Below, piece after piece: positions 11,487 through 22,372 of a DNA stretch of 64,000 nucleotides. Under the pieces are notes generated by a model. That model was given only the letters and a program-made list of their open reading frames with translations. It made no database searches and was not told the origin of the DNA. Each line of letters begins with the position of its first letter. Within the stretch, counting starts at the first letter, position 1. Both the position numbers and the translations under genes were made by a program. Origin of the DNA: Miscanthus floridulus (lineage: Eukaryota; Streptophyta; Magnoliopsida; Poales; Poaceae); assembly GCF_019320115.1 (NCBI RefSeq), contig NC_089584.1:100488320-100552319 (forward strand). Direction: 5' to 3'.

Positions 11487-11488
<2 letters not shown>
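9591..11488. other. No gene recognised; mixed GC-rich then AT-rich DNA
   Basis: The part next to the kinase fragment (9591-10000) is GC-rich and has long overlapping frames on both strands, none with a recognisable domain. The sequence bordering the kinase break (GAATGAAACACCCGATGAAC) looks like the edge of an inserted repeat, but I cannot assign it. 10200-11488 shows nothing I can support. Confidence 0.3.

Positions 11489-11522
<34 letters not shown>
11489..11522 (+). repeat. 34-base poly-G run
   Basis: Thirty-four consecutive G residues follow CATCTAGTT and precede ATCATTGG. This is an unusually long homopolymer for a plant genome. The real length is uncertain because sequencing and assembly handle such runs poorly. 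Confidence 0.9.
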
Positions 11523-11523
<1 letters not shown>

Positions 11524-12269
11524 TCATTGGCCATGAATCTGCGTACTGAATGCGGCGCCTTGGATAGCCTACCGCACGTTTATGTTGGCTCTAGGCGGTT
11601 TCTTTCTTCTATAATCATATATGGCGGGCGTACGTTCCGCCCGGACGGACCTGCACACGAACAACCGCATGGACGGACCCGCACACGAACAACTACCTAA
11701 CGACTCAACCGCTCACCCGTCCCACGCCGAACCAACCCACCCGTGCTGCATGCCGCTCGTGCACTCATCCTTATCCTCTTGACCGCCCACTCCCGCAGCG
11801 CTCGCGCCCCTCTGGTTCTACTATTGTCCCGTGCCGCTCGCAGAGACGGACACCGTGCGCCACCTCGCTAGCTGTCGCCCCGTCATCCTACCGATGCTCT
11901 CTCCCTCCCTCCCTCCCTCCCCCTCCGCGACCTCCATGTGACCCCGCGCTCTCCAACAAGCCGGCTCCCACTCCCCCCACCGAAGACGAGGACGACGTTG
12001 GGGACTACGACGAGGTAGGTCGGTCCTTCTCTGGATCTGGGCCTTCGTTCTCGTCCTCGTCGTCCTCCTCCTCTAGATCTGAGCCCTTGTCCTCCTCCTC
12101 TGGATCTGAGGGATGCGACGGTGGCTAGGGTTCACGCGAGCTCTGGGGTCCTATTCCCTCCTCCCTCCGGGGCAAGCTCGAATATGATGGGGCAGGGATG
12201 GAGAAGCCTGCACCTCGAACCCATCACCTTGCTGTTTTGTACGTCATTTTCACTGTTTCTCCGTATTGC

Positions 12270-12690
12270 AATGGGTTTTTTAATGTTACAACAGATGATT
12301 TTTTTAATGTTGCAATAGGATTTTTGGGTTGTTGCAACAGATGATTTTCGAAATGTTTCGTTCCCATGTTTCATGGTTGATTTCTGCGATGTTGCAATAC
12401 TACTATTTAAGATGTTGCAGTACATATTTTTCGATGTTGTAGCACATAATCTTGGATGTTGCAGTACATAAATTTCGATGTTGCAGCATATAATTTTTCG
12501 ATGTTGCAGTACATGTTTTTCGATGTTGCATTACATGTTTTTCGAAATTGCATTACATGTTTTTGCGATGTTGCAGCACATAATTTTTTATGTTGCAGTA
12601 CATGTATTTCAATGTTGTACTACATATTTTTACGATGTTGCAGTATTCATATTCAGATGTTGCACTACATAGTTTTTTCATATGTCTGTG
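12270..12690 (+). repeat. Degenerate 25-30 bp tandem repeat (GATGTTGCAGTACAT...)
   Basis: About fifteen imperfect copies of a unit close to GATGTTGCAGTACATGTTTT run head to tail. A frame with many Cys and Phe residues passes through them and is an artefact of the repeat. Similar units are familiar from grass DNA-transposon derivatives. Confidence 0.8.
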
Positions 12691-12756
12691 ATGTTGCACT
12701 TTTTTGTGCTCTTGGGGCAGGGGGCACGGTGGTGAACGGGGTGATGCAGGGGTGGG

Positions 12757-12868
12757 CGGTTCCGTTCTATTTCCACCGGGGGAGGGGGTTGAGAAGGGAG
12801 CGGCTTTCCGTTCTATTCCCGCGGGGGAGGGAGCGATGTTCCGTTCTATTCCCGCGGGAGGCGGACGG
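12757..12868 (+). repeat. Short triplicate of TTCCGTTCTATTCCCGCGG
   Basis: Three units start near 12759, 12805 and 12838, sharing TTCCGTTCTATT followed by CCCGCGGG(G)GAGGG or a close variant. They are probably internal repeats of the surrounding candidate transposon. Confidence 0.7.
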
Positions 12869-12935
12869 GTTTTGGGAAGGGCGCGGCGTCCGGACGCGTC
12901 TCACACGTCGGACGGACGCTAGGATTACTGTCCTT

Positions 12936-13703
12936 CTTCCTAAAAAAATCTGACGGCGATTGAGCATGGAGTGGTGTCCATTGCTGTGCCTGTGTGCCAT
13001 GGCCTCTTGGTCATATAAAATACTGCAGCACGATACGGTCGTATGAAACCAAAGTATGTTCCTCACTGGTTTAAGTATTTAACGTACTAATTATCAACGA
13101 TTTGCTACTTTCTCTAAACTATTGTTCACTTTAGCTTTGCACCAAATCAAACTTATCTTAATAATCGAAATGAAGGGAGCACGTAACATTTGTGTTTGCA
13201 GCAGTAGCATCGGCATCGCCAAGTTGAAAAGATTTGCGAACTTGACCTCCTTTGTCGTCTCCATTGGGCCAAAAGGCTGAACATGGGCTTTCCACGCCGT
13301 GGCATCTGCATGCAGCGGTTTCGTTTATGGCCTGGCGCCCCGGCCCACGGTAGTTAGGTGTGTGTGGTTTCGCAATCGCGGGTCATAGTTCCTTAGTTTC
13401 GGCCTGCTTGTCGCCTACAGGTCTGGTAGCTCCCCTGTCTCGTGCGGCCCTGCTACATTGCGAAAACTCACCACTCAGGTATCATCAGGGTTATTTAAAC
13501 AAAAAAGTTCATTTTTGGTCCTTCAACTATGACTGTAGTTTTTTTCTAGCCCTCTAACTCGAAAATCTGACACGCGCAGTCTCTTAACTCGCAAAAACAG
13601 TTAAAACTGGCCCTCGTGTCCATTCGACCGCGGTTTCCGCCCAGTCAACCCGTCACGACCGCGGTTTCGGCCCAATCTCCATATCTGGTGGCTCAACCCC
13701 GAG
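12936..13703. other. Intergenic DNA left of element A
   Basis: No gene was recognised. The part from about 13490 (TTTTTGGTCCTTCAACTATG, CTCTAACTCG) has the look of an old repeat. It is cut by the insertion of element A at 13708 and resumes at 39891. Confidence 0.35.
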
Positions 13704-13708
13704 CCCCG
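13704..13708. repeat. Left target-site duplication of element A (CCCCG)
   Basis: CCCCG directly precedes the LTR start TGAAAGCATC and recurs at 39886-39890 directly after the LTR end TTTCA. A 5-base duplication is standard for Copia integrase. Confidence 0.92.
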
Positions 13709-14149
13709 TGAAAGCATCTAGGCCCCTAGTTGGGTTTCAGTGATTAATAACAATACATGATTACTATGACTAACGTGTGTTTTGCAGAGGCAATTAAGTT
13801 AGGTCATGGTAATGGAGATCGATTGGGCTATCATGGTGGTCATGCCCCTACGATGGAAACCGTTTCGGTTTTCAAAGGATGAACGACAAGATTAAGGATG
13901 GACTAGTTCCAAATATCGATTGGAGTTGAAGAGACATTTAGAGTAGTTTATGACTTTATTTTTCCTTTGGCCGTACTATTAAGGGCGGTATGGACGGATA
14001 GCTTGACCTAGGTGAGTCTAGTGGGTTAGGTGTGGTGCACACTTGCTAAACCTAGCACTAGGTAGCTCCTAAAAAGCCCTTAGATCCATTGAAGCAAACT
14101 TCATTCAGGTACGTTCGAAAGTTAGAAGTGAATGGAGGGTCAAATACTG

Positions 14150-14440
14150 ACCGGACGCTGGCTCCGGTGTGACCGGACGCTGACTCAGGGTCCGGTCAGT
14201 TCATTTGACCAAGGTGTTTTCGCCTGGTGCGACCGGATGCTGAGAGGTCAAGTGACCGGACGCTGAAGACCAGCGTCCGGTCGACTCCAGTAAGGTTCCA
14301 GAGAGGGAAAATCTCAACCGGACACGTCCGGTCAGTGCTGACCGGACGCTGGCCAACGTCCGGTCACACTGTAAACACTAAAGTTCGGGGTGAACTGATC
14401 GGCGCGTCCGGTCAACATGATCGGAGCATCCGGTCACCCC
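14150..14440 (+). promoter_or_regulatory. CCGGACGC/GCGTCCGG inverted-motif cluster in U3 of A
   Basis: About eleven copies of GACCGGACGCTG or its complement CAGCGTCCGGTC lie within 290 bp, in both orientations, ending about 40 bp before the TATA box. Position and repetition suggest an enhancer-like array. Opposed copies could also form hairpins, and every copy holds CG and CHG methylation sites. The function is inference. Confidence 0.65.
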
Positions 14441-14476
14441 GTAGAGACACATAACGGTTCATTTTTCAGCCCATGT

Positions 14477-14484
14477 TATAAATA
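14477..14484 (+). promoter_or_regulatory. TATA box of 5' LTR, element A
   Basis: TATAAATA lies about 770 bases into the LTR, directly downstream of the motif cluster. The same octamer sits at the same place in B (26926-26933). It is the likely core promoter that defines the start of R. Confidence 0.75.
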
Positions 14485-15197
14485 CTTCCTCCATTCGTGT
14501 GTGGGGGTACTTTTGCTTATTTCAACAGCTGAGAAACATTCTTGAGAGTGCTAAGAAGAGCAAGGTCCTAGTGAGGTGATTGGGATTTGAGAATCCCAAA
14601 GAGAGCCCTCATTAGTGAGATCAAGAGTAGCAAAGTGTGCATCCACCCTTCTCATTAGGCTTGTCGTGGTCAAGTAAGAATTCGTGCTTGTTACACTTGG
14701 TGATCGCCATCACCTAGACGGCTTGGTGGTGATTGGGAGATTGGTGATCATCCGGCAGTGCTTGTGGATGACCCAACTCAAGTTATGAGCGGTTGTGGGT
14801 GATTCACCACGACGGAGTGTCGAAGAATCAACCCGTAGAGAGCACTTCATCCTTGCACGGATCAAGGGGGAGCTACACCCTTGCGCGGGTGCTCCAACGA
14901 GGACTAGTGGGGAGTGGCGACTCTCCGATACCTCAGCAAAACATCGCCACGTTCCTCCTTATCTCTTTACTTTGAGCATTTACTTTGAGCAATTTAATTC
15001 TTGTCATTTATATTCCTAGAATTGCCATGCTAGAGTAGGATTGAAACTTAGGGTGCTAAATTTTTGTGCGTTAGATCAATAGAAACACTTTCTAGGCACA
15101 AGGGGTTAATTGGGCTAACCGTAGAGTTTAATTATTGCAAAGAAATTTAGAATTAGACCAATTCACCCCTCCTCTTGGGCATCTTGATCCTTTTAAT

Positions 15198-15209
15198 TGG
15201 TATCAGAGC
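15198..15209 (+). other. Primer-binding site (initiator Met tRNA), element A
   Basis: TGGTATCAGAGC, two bases after the LTR, is complementary to the 3' end of plant initiator methionine tRNA, the usual primer for Copia elements. Confidence 0.9.
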
Positions 15210-15248
15210 CTCGTGCTCACGTATTTAGGCTTAACCGCCTAGAGAAAG

Positions 15249-17639
15249 ATGTCTCATGGGGATGGACCTCCTCCTATCTTTGAGGGGGATGATTTTCCAT
15301 ATTGGAAAATTCGCATGGAGACGTACTTAGAAGCTCTAGATGTTGGAATACTTAGAGCCGCCTCACAAGGCTTCCCAAAACCTCAGGATGGTACTAACCT
15401 ACAAGGCGATGAGTTGAATTATGAAAAATAGAATGCAAAGGCTAGAAACACCATATTTAGAGGCCTTTGTAAAGATGTGTTCAACCGGGTGAGGAACCAC
15501 AAAGACGCCCATGCACTATGGTCGGACGTTTGTGCGCTCCATGAGGAAACAAAGAGTGAGCGTGAGGAACGCTATCATCTTGTCATGAAAAAGCTTAACT
15601 CTTTTGAGATGCTTCCTAAAGAATATGCTAATGAAATGTATTCACGTTTGAATGTTCTTGTAGAGAAAGTCAATAGGCTTGGACCCACTCAAATGCAACC
15701 ATCCGATGTTGTAAGAAAGATCTTGAGTGTCCTCCCTATTGACAAATATGGGCATATTGTGACCGTGTTTCATCAAGGTGATCTTTCCACCGCTACACCG
15801 ACACAAATCTTGAGAAAGATCAATGCTCATGAGATGTATATGCACATCACACCTCAAGATGGCTCATCCTTTAACAAGAAGAAAGAAAAGGACTTAGCAT
15901 TCAAAGCTAGTCAAGAGAAGGGCAAAACAAGGCTTGAGTATGAGAGCTCAAGTGATGATGAAGTTGATGATGCAAGCCTTGCTCTCAGATGAGAAAAACC
16001 GCCAAGATGCTAAAGAAGCTCAACAAGAGTGGCATCAAGTTTGATGGCAAGAAGAAGAAGTTCTTCACTAGCTCTAGAAGGAAGCCAATCTCCGAGATGG
16101 ATTACTACAATTGTGGAGAACTTGGTCATCTAGCTCACCAATGCACAAAGCCCAAGAAAGACAAGTTCAAGAATAAGAACAAGGGCAAGAAAGATGACTC
16201 AAGTGATGAAGATGAGAAGAAGAAAGACAAGCCATACAAGAAGAGAGATGGCAAGAAGAAAGACTTCCACAAGAAGAAGAAGAGTGGAAAGGCATACATC
16301 GTCAGTGATTGGCTCACGGACATTGATTCATCTAGTGGCTCATCCGATGATGATAGTGACAACGAGAAGGTGGCCACCATTATTATTGACTCTTCATCAT
16401 CTTCACCGCCATCATCGCCATCATCCTCTACACACCTATGCCTTATGGCCAAGGGTGAACACAAGGTATCAAATGATGATGAGAGTAGTGGTGATGAACA
16501 TGCTAGTAATGATGATAGCGATAGTGATGATGATGAATATGAATCACCTTCTTATGATGATCTTGTTAAATTGCTAAATAAATACTCCAAGATCATCATA
16601 AAAGACTAGAGCTAAAAATGACAAGCTAGAAGCTAAAAATGATTCTCTTTTAGCTAAATGTGATATAGCCGAAAATGCTAGTGTTGAGCTTAGAGAAGCA
16701 AATAAAGCTATGTCATCCAAACTTAAGGAGCTCAAATCTTCTAAGAAAGAGCTTAAAGATAATCATGATAAACTTGAGAGGATACATAAAGAGCTCATCA
16801 CTAGCCATAATATGCTAAAAGATGAATATACTCCTCTTAAGATTAATCATGATAATCTTGTTATTGCTCAAGAATATTTATCCAATGAGCCACATGATGC
16901 TACTAACAATGTTGTTAAGATTGATATAGCTACATCATGTGATGATTTGATCATTGAGAGCATTGAGCAAAGCTCTAGTAGCAAGGGCAAGCAAGTGGTT
17001 GAGGCCGATGATTATGATGAGTTTGTCAAGCTTAAGAATGACAATAAAAAGTTCAAGAAATATCTTGAAGAACTCAAAACCACCAAGTCTATAGTGCTAG
17101 AAACTCTTGATCATGATGGTGAGTTGATGTTTGAGAATGAGAAGCTCGAAGAAGAAAACAAGAAGCTTAAGGAAGAGAAAAACAATGATGCTCTTAAGGA
17201 AGAGAACAAGAAGCTCAAGTTGGAGAAAGAGCATCTCAAGATTGGATTGAGCAAGTTCACTAGAGGCAAGTATCTTCAAAGTGAGCTACTAATGAACACC
17301 GTCATGAAGATGGATAGAAGTGGCATTGGGTACATGGCAAACAAAGAGAAGAAGGCTCAAGCTCAACAACATAAGCCAAAGCCAAAGAAGTGTTTTGAGT
17401 GTGGACAAGAAGGCCACTTTGCTCATGAGTGCCAAACTCCACCACCACAACCCTTGCCCAAGCATGCTAGACCTTTTGCCTTCAATGCTCACTACATGCT
17501 TAGAAAGGATTCTAGTGGAAAGATGAAAGTCATGTTCTTAGGACCTCCCAACAAGAATAGGCCTAAGAAAATTTGGGTTGCTAAGTCACTTGTTGAGAAG
17601 GTGAAGGGCCCTCAACAAGTTTGGGTTCCTAAAGCTTGA
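15249..17639 (+). pseudogene. gag of element A, broken
   Basis: The gag frame starts at MSHGDGPPPIFEGDDF. It is broken by TAG at 15429 (Trp in B), by a frameshift near 15985 and by another near 16605, and stops with TGA at 17637. Order: N-terminal capsid-like part (about 15249-15850), Lys/Ser/Asp-rich linker, first zinc knuckle (about 16103), low-complexity Ser/Asp stretch, long coiled coil with repeated KLKEE units (about 16700-17260) and second zinc knuckle CFECGQEGHFAHEC (17391-17432). The first knuckle has lost its first Cys (Tyr at 16103-16105), while B retains it. The product would package RNA into virus-like particles. Confidence 0.85.
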
Positions 17640-17653
17640 TCTCTTGTGTGTAG

Positions 17654-20600
17654 GTGAACTACAAGACCGGTGAAAGTCATTGGGTTATTGATAGGGGTTG
17701 CACACAACATATGACCGGTGATCCTTGTATGTTCACCTCACTAGATGAAGTAGATGGACAAGAAAGAATCACATTTAGAGATAATTCAAAGGGCAAGGTT
17801 AAAGGATTGGGCAAAGTGGCAATATCAAATGATCATTCTATCTCAAATGTGCTATATGTTGCTTCATTGAGCTTCAACTTGCTATCCGTTGGACAATTGT
17901 GTGATCTTGGCTTCTAATGCTTGTTCACCGAGAAGGAAGTTGTTGTATCTAAGAAGGATGATGATCAAGTGATATTCAAAGGATTTAGATACAACAACCT
18001 ATATCTAGTGGATTTCACCTCCGAAGATGTAAATTTGAAGACTTGCCTATTCACCAAAACAACACTTGGGTGGCTATGGCATAGAAGACTTGCTCATATT
18101 GGGATGAGCTCACTCAAGAAGCTAATGAAGAATGATTTGGTGAGAGGGTTGAAGGATGTGAAGTTTGAGAAGGACAAGCTTTGTAGTGCATGTCAAGCCG
18201 GCAAGCAAGTTGCAAATACTCATCCAACCAAAGCTTTCATGTCAACCACAAGAGTGCTAGAACTCCTTCACATGGACCTATTTGGGCCAACAACATACAA
18301 GAGTTTGGGAGGAAATCTTTATTGTCTTTGTGATTGTTGATGACTATTCAAGATATACATGGGTATTTTTCTTTCATGACAAATCTGAAGTTGCATCTTG
18401 CTTCAAGAAGTTTGCCAAGATAGCACAAAATGAGTTTGAAGTGAAGCTCAAGAAGATAAAAAGTGACAATGGGAAGGAATTTGACAACACAAACATAGAA
18501 GCATATTGTGATGAAGTTGGGATCAAGGATGAGGTCTCTGTAACATATACTCCTCAACAAAATGGTGTAGTTGAGAGAAAGAACCGGACATTGATCACTC
18601 TTGCAAGAACAATGCTAGATGAGTACAACACCCCCGAAGCTCTATGGGTGGAAGCTATCAACACCGCTTGCTATGCATCCAACCGCCTATTCCTTCAAAA
18701 GTTTCTTGGCAAGACACCTTATGAGTTGCTCAATGGGAAGAAACCGGATGTCTCCTTTAGGGTGTTTGGTTGTAAATGTTACATCTACAAGAAGCGGCAA
18801 CACCTAGGGAAGTTTCAAAGATGTTGTGATATTGGTTTTCTTGTTGGTTACTCATCAAAGTCCAAAGCATATAGAGTATTTAATCATGTCACCGGCTTGG
18901 TTGAAGAAACATATGATGTAGAATTTGATGAATCTAACAGCTCTCAAGGAGCACATGAGAATCTTGATGATGTAGGTGATGAACCATTGAGGTAGGCTAT
19001 GAAGAACATTCCGGTTGGAGACATCAAGCCTAAAGATGATGAAGATGATGTACAATTGTTCGATCCACCTTCTTCACCAAGTGTGCTACAAGATGATGAT
19101 AAGGATGGGAGAGTAGAAAATGAAGACACCCATGTCTCCCATGATCAAACGGTGGTACAAGCATAAGATGTTGATGCTCCACAACCTCCTCCTTAAGTGG
19201 TCAATAGAAGAAATACACCTCTACTACAAGATCATCCATAAGATCTCATCATAGGGAGTCCATCAAAGGGTGTAATGACTCGCTCACAAAAACTTGCTTC
19301 ATTTATTACTCATCACTCTTTTGTCTCTTGCTATGAGCCTACCAAGGTAGAAGAAGCTCTTCAAGATCCAGATTGGATAAATGTCATGCATGAAGAGTTG
19401 AACAACTTCACCCGCAATGAAGTTTGGACTCTTGAAGACCGGCCAAAAGGTGCAAGAGTCATTGGAACAAAGTGAGTGTTCCGCAACAAGCAAGATGATC
19501 AAGGCGTAGTTGTGAAGAACAAGGCAAGACTAGTTGCAAAGGGGTTCTCTCAAGTTGAAGGATTGGATTTTGGAGATACCTTTGCACCGGTTGCAAGACT
19601 AGAAGCCATTCGTATCCTCCTTGCATATGCATCACATCATGAAATGAAACTATATCAAATGGATGTGAAAAGTGCATTTTTAAATGGCTTTATTAATGAA
19701 CTAGTCTATGTTGATCAACCTCCCGGGTTTGAAGACCCTAGATATCCTAATCATGTTTATAGGTTGTCCAAGGCATTATATGGGCTTAAGCAAGCCCCAA
19801 GAGCTTGGTATGAGCGCCTTCAGGACTTCCTCATTGAGAAGGGCTTCACCATCGGGAAGGTCGACGCCACACTATTCACCAAGAAGCTTGATGGGTACAT
19901 CTTCATTTGTCAAGTGTATATTGATGATATCATCTTTGGCTCATCAAATGAAGATTCTTACAAAGAGTTTGGTGAATTGATGTCAAAGGAGTTTGAGATG
20001 TCAATGATTGGAGAGCTTACATTCTTTCTTGGTTTTCAAGTCAAACAAATGAGAGAAGGGATTTTCATCTCTCAAGAGAAATATACAAATGATCTCCTCA
20101 AGAGATTCAAGATGGATGAATGTAAGCCAATCAAGACACCAATGACAACTAATGGACATCTCGACCTAGATGAGGAAGGTAACATGGTTGATCAAACTCT
20201 TTACCGCTCTATGATTGGTAGCTTGCTATATTTAACCGCATCTAGGCCCGACATCATGTTTAGTGTGTGTATGTGTGCTAGATTTCAAGCTAATCCTAAG
20301 GAAACTCATTTAATTGCCGTAAAAAGAATCCTTAGGTATCTTAAGCACACACCAAGCATTGGCCTTTAGTATCCCAAAGGAGCTATATTTGAATTAATTG
20401 GCTATTTCGATTCAGATTATGCCGGGTGCAAAGTTGATAGAAAAAGCACATCCCGAGGGTGCTATTTGCTTGGTAGATCACTTATGTCTTGGTCCTCCAA
20501 GAAGCAAAATAGTGTGGCTTTGTCCACCACCGAAGCGGAATACATTGCCGCGGGTGCTTGTTGTGCACAAATACTTTACATGAAACAAACTTTGCTAGAC

Positions 20601-20876
20601 TATGGTGTAGTTCTAGATGAAGTACCTCTTTTGTGCGATAATGAAAGTGCGGTAAAACTTGTAAATAATCCGGTTCAACACTCTCGCACCAAGCACATAG
20701 ATATCTGCCATCACTTTCTTAGAGATCATGTTGCTAAAAATGATATATCATTAGAAGGTGTAAGGACCGAGGATCAATTGGTGGATATCTTCACTAAACC
20801 GCTAGATGAGGCAACATTTTGTAGATTGCGGAATGGGCTCAATGTTCTTGATTTTAGCAACTTTACTAAAAGATGA
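17654..20876 (+). pseudogene. pol of element A (protease, integrase, RT, RNase H), broken
   Basis: Domains in Copia order. The protease has WVIDRGCTQHMTGD at 17681 onward, with the active-site DSG changed to DRG. The pre-integrase zinc region has HRRLAHIGMSS and CSACQAGKQ. The integrase core has VIVDDYSRYTWVF, KSDNGKEF and YTPQQNGVVERKN. RT has [13 protein letters not shown] and YIDD at 19917-19928. RNase H has STTEAEYIAAG and DIFTKPLDE. Stops or shifts occur at 17915 (CAA to TAA relative to B), near 18320 (one extra T), 18993, 19164, 19194, 19239, 19473 and 20367. It lies 14 bases after the gag stop. Confidence 0.9.
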
Positions 20877-21565
20877 GCTTGTGTTGTCCCTTGCATTGCA
20901 TTGTAATATACAACATGTTTAATTTTTTATAATGCATATAGGGCTTGTCTAACATGGTTAAGATAACCGCCGTAAAGCGTGTGAAGAAGTTTAACCTTGG
21001 ATCAAACTTGACAAGCAACTAGATTTACTTTCAAGTATTACATTGCATATGCATGAATGTTGTTTTGTTGTTTATCTTCAATTACCCTCTTATTGCCTAT
21101 TTTCTTAAAAAGAATTATAGCCTAAGGCAAAATATTTTCGAAAAAATTGAGGGTTTGAGAGAGGTCACTCACATCAGTCCCAATTGGTGTTTATTTGAAT
21201 CTTATTAGAGCTGGGACTTGATTGGGAACAGGCAGCACAAAGGACTTTGAAGATTTGCTGGAAAAAGAGTGACTGGACGCTGCACCAGACTTTAAAGTCC
21301 AGTGTCCGGTCAGTTCACAGGAGGTGAACTGCTGCTGAGAAGAAGTGACCGGACGCTGAAACAGTGTTCTCCCAGCGTCCGGTCAGAAGGCGATCCAGCG
21401 TCCGGTCGATTGAAGACGAAGGAGACAGCTTGCACTGGACTCTGGTTGCGTCTGGTCAGTTGGGATCGGACATGACCGGTTGCGATTCCAGGGGATTTGG
21501 ACCTCTCTGGAATTGACTGGACGCTGGGTGGCAGCGTCCAGTCGCTGCCACCAGAGCGTCCGGTC
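20877..21565 (+). promoter_or_regulatory. Post-pol spacer of A with second CCGGACGC cluster
   Basis: No ORF is supportable. About nine copies of GACCGGACGCTG/CAGCGTCCGGTC lie at 21270-21565, the same motif as in U3 of the LTR. Element B has the same arrangement at 33690-33965. The cluster sits just upstream of the leader of the env-position ORF, so it could act as an internal promoter element; this is inference. Confidence 0.5.
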
Positions 21566-22372
21566 AGTTGAAAACGTATGGAATTAAATTTCTTTTCTCT
21601 ATTTCCTTTCCCATCGCGATTGGGGCCACCATAAATTGCCGCGCCGGTGTTTTTGACCTAGCCACATACGCCGACATCGTCGCAGAGCCTCCATTGCGCC
21701 CTAGCCATCGAGCTTGCCTCCACCGCCGCTGTCCCATGCCATCGCGCCCACGCTCCAGCGCCAGTGCCCCACGCTTTTGCTTCGGGCCGCCGCTCCCGCA
21801 CTACAGCCCTAGCGCCGCTGCGCCCGCACTACACCTCCCTGTGCCAGCGCTGCCGTCTCACCGCCATGCCCTACCACTGCCGCTCATGCCATTGTGCCAT
21901 CCACGCCCACGCTCGTAGCAATCCAACGCCGCTGCTACGCCTGTCACGAGTGCTCGTGCCCTAGCATCGCCCTAATCAGTGTTGTTTTCAAGAGCTTTGT
22001 CGGTGCCCTTACCAAGTTGCTCTCCTCATTGATTCACTTCTTCACGGCCATTTTCTCGCCGCATTACAACCCTAACCCTAGCCGATTCGGTGGTTCCCCG
22101 CGTGTCGTTTCTCTTCTCATCGGATCACCGGTTCATCAGGTAGCAAGCCCTCGATTCAATTTCGCATCTAATTGCTTGCTTTCTTAGGGTTTCGTATCTC
22201 TAGATGTATAATTAAAATTATTTGTATATCCTATCTATTCTATCATGCAGCGAGTCGGTGCCGTTGAGGTCCTATTTGTAGTTGTCAGTCAACTCAGGGC
22301 CAAGCTCATGAGTATGGATTGAGGCCAAGCTTTGGAAGTGACAGGCGACAGTTGTTCTTTTCAGATCCAACC
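21566..22372 (+). other. C-rich leader of the env-position ORF of A, with candidate intron 22140-22250
   Basis: A CCACCATAAATTGCCG motif near 21625 could be a weak TATA region. A 111-bp intron-like segment has donor ATCAG/GTAGC at 22140 and acceptor ATCATGCAG at 22250. B shows the same segment (34531-34639) with both splice sites kept although the interior differs. A further acceptor-like TTCTTTTCAG ends at 22364, just before the ATG at 22373. Confidence 0.5.

Larger units (their letters stand above)
11620..12935. mobile_element. Candidate non-autonomous DNA transposon with internal tandem repeats
   Basis: The left part (GGCGGGCGTACGTTCCGCCCGGACGG near 11624) is loosely matched by the reverse complement of the right part (CTAGCGTCCGTCCGACGTG near 12905-12922). 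Between them lie the TGTTGCAG tandem array and a GTTCCGTTCTATTCCCGCGG triplicate. I found no clear target duplication, so the limits and class are uncertain. Confidence 0.35.
13709..15195 (+). repeat. 5' LTR of element A
   Basis: The LTR begins TGAAAGCATCTAGGCCCCTA and ends ATCCTTTTA, where a CA end has become TA. It is 1487 bp. U3 carries the CCGGACGC/GCGTCCGG motif cluster, followed by a TATA box. The 3' copy of A has nearly the same sequence, with scattered transitions. Confidence 0.93.

Noticed and set aside
12456..12953. A 165-codon frame rich in Cys, Phe and Met
   Set aside because: It is produced by the TGTTGCAG tandem repeat; the same repeat is open in more than one frame.
14150..14440. 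CRISPR-like array of regularly spaced repeats
   Set aside because: Spacing is irregular, the motifs occur in both orientations, no cas genes exist, and this is a plant retrotransposon LTR.
15198..15209. tRNA gene at the primer site
   Set aside because: Only the 12 bases complementary to the tRNA 3' end are present; it is a primer-binding site.
16135..16464. Minus-strand Ser/Phe-rich frame inside gag of A
   Set aside because: It is the complement of the Lys/Asp-rich gag linker; the same shadow occurs in B at 28751-29245.
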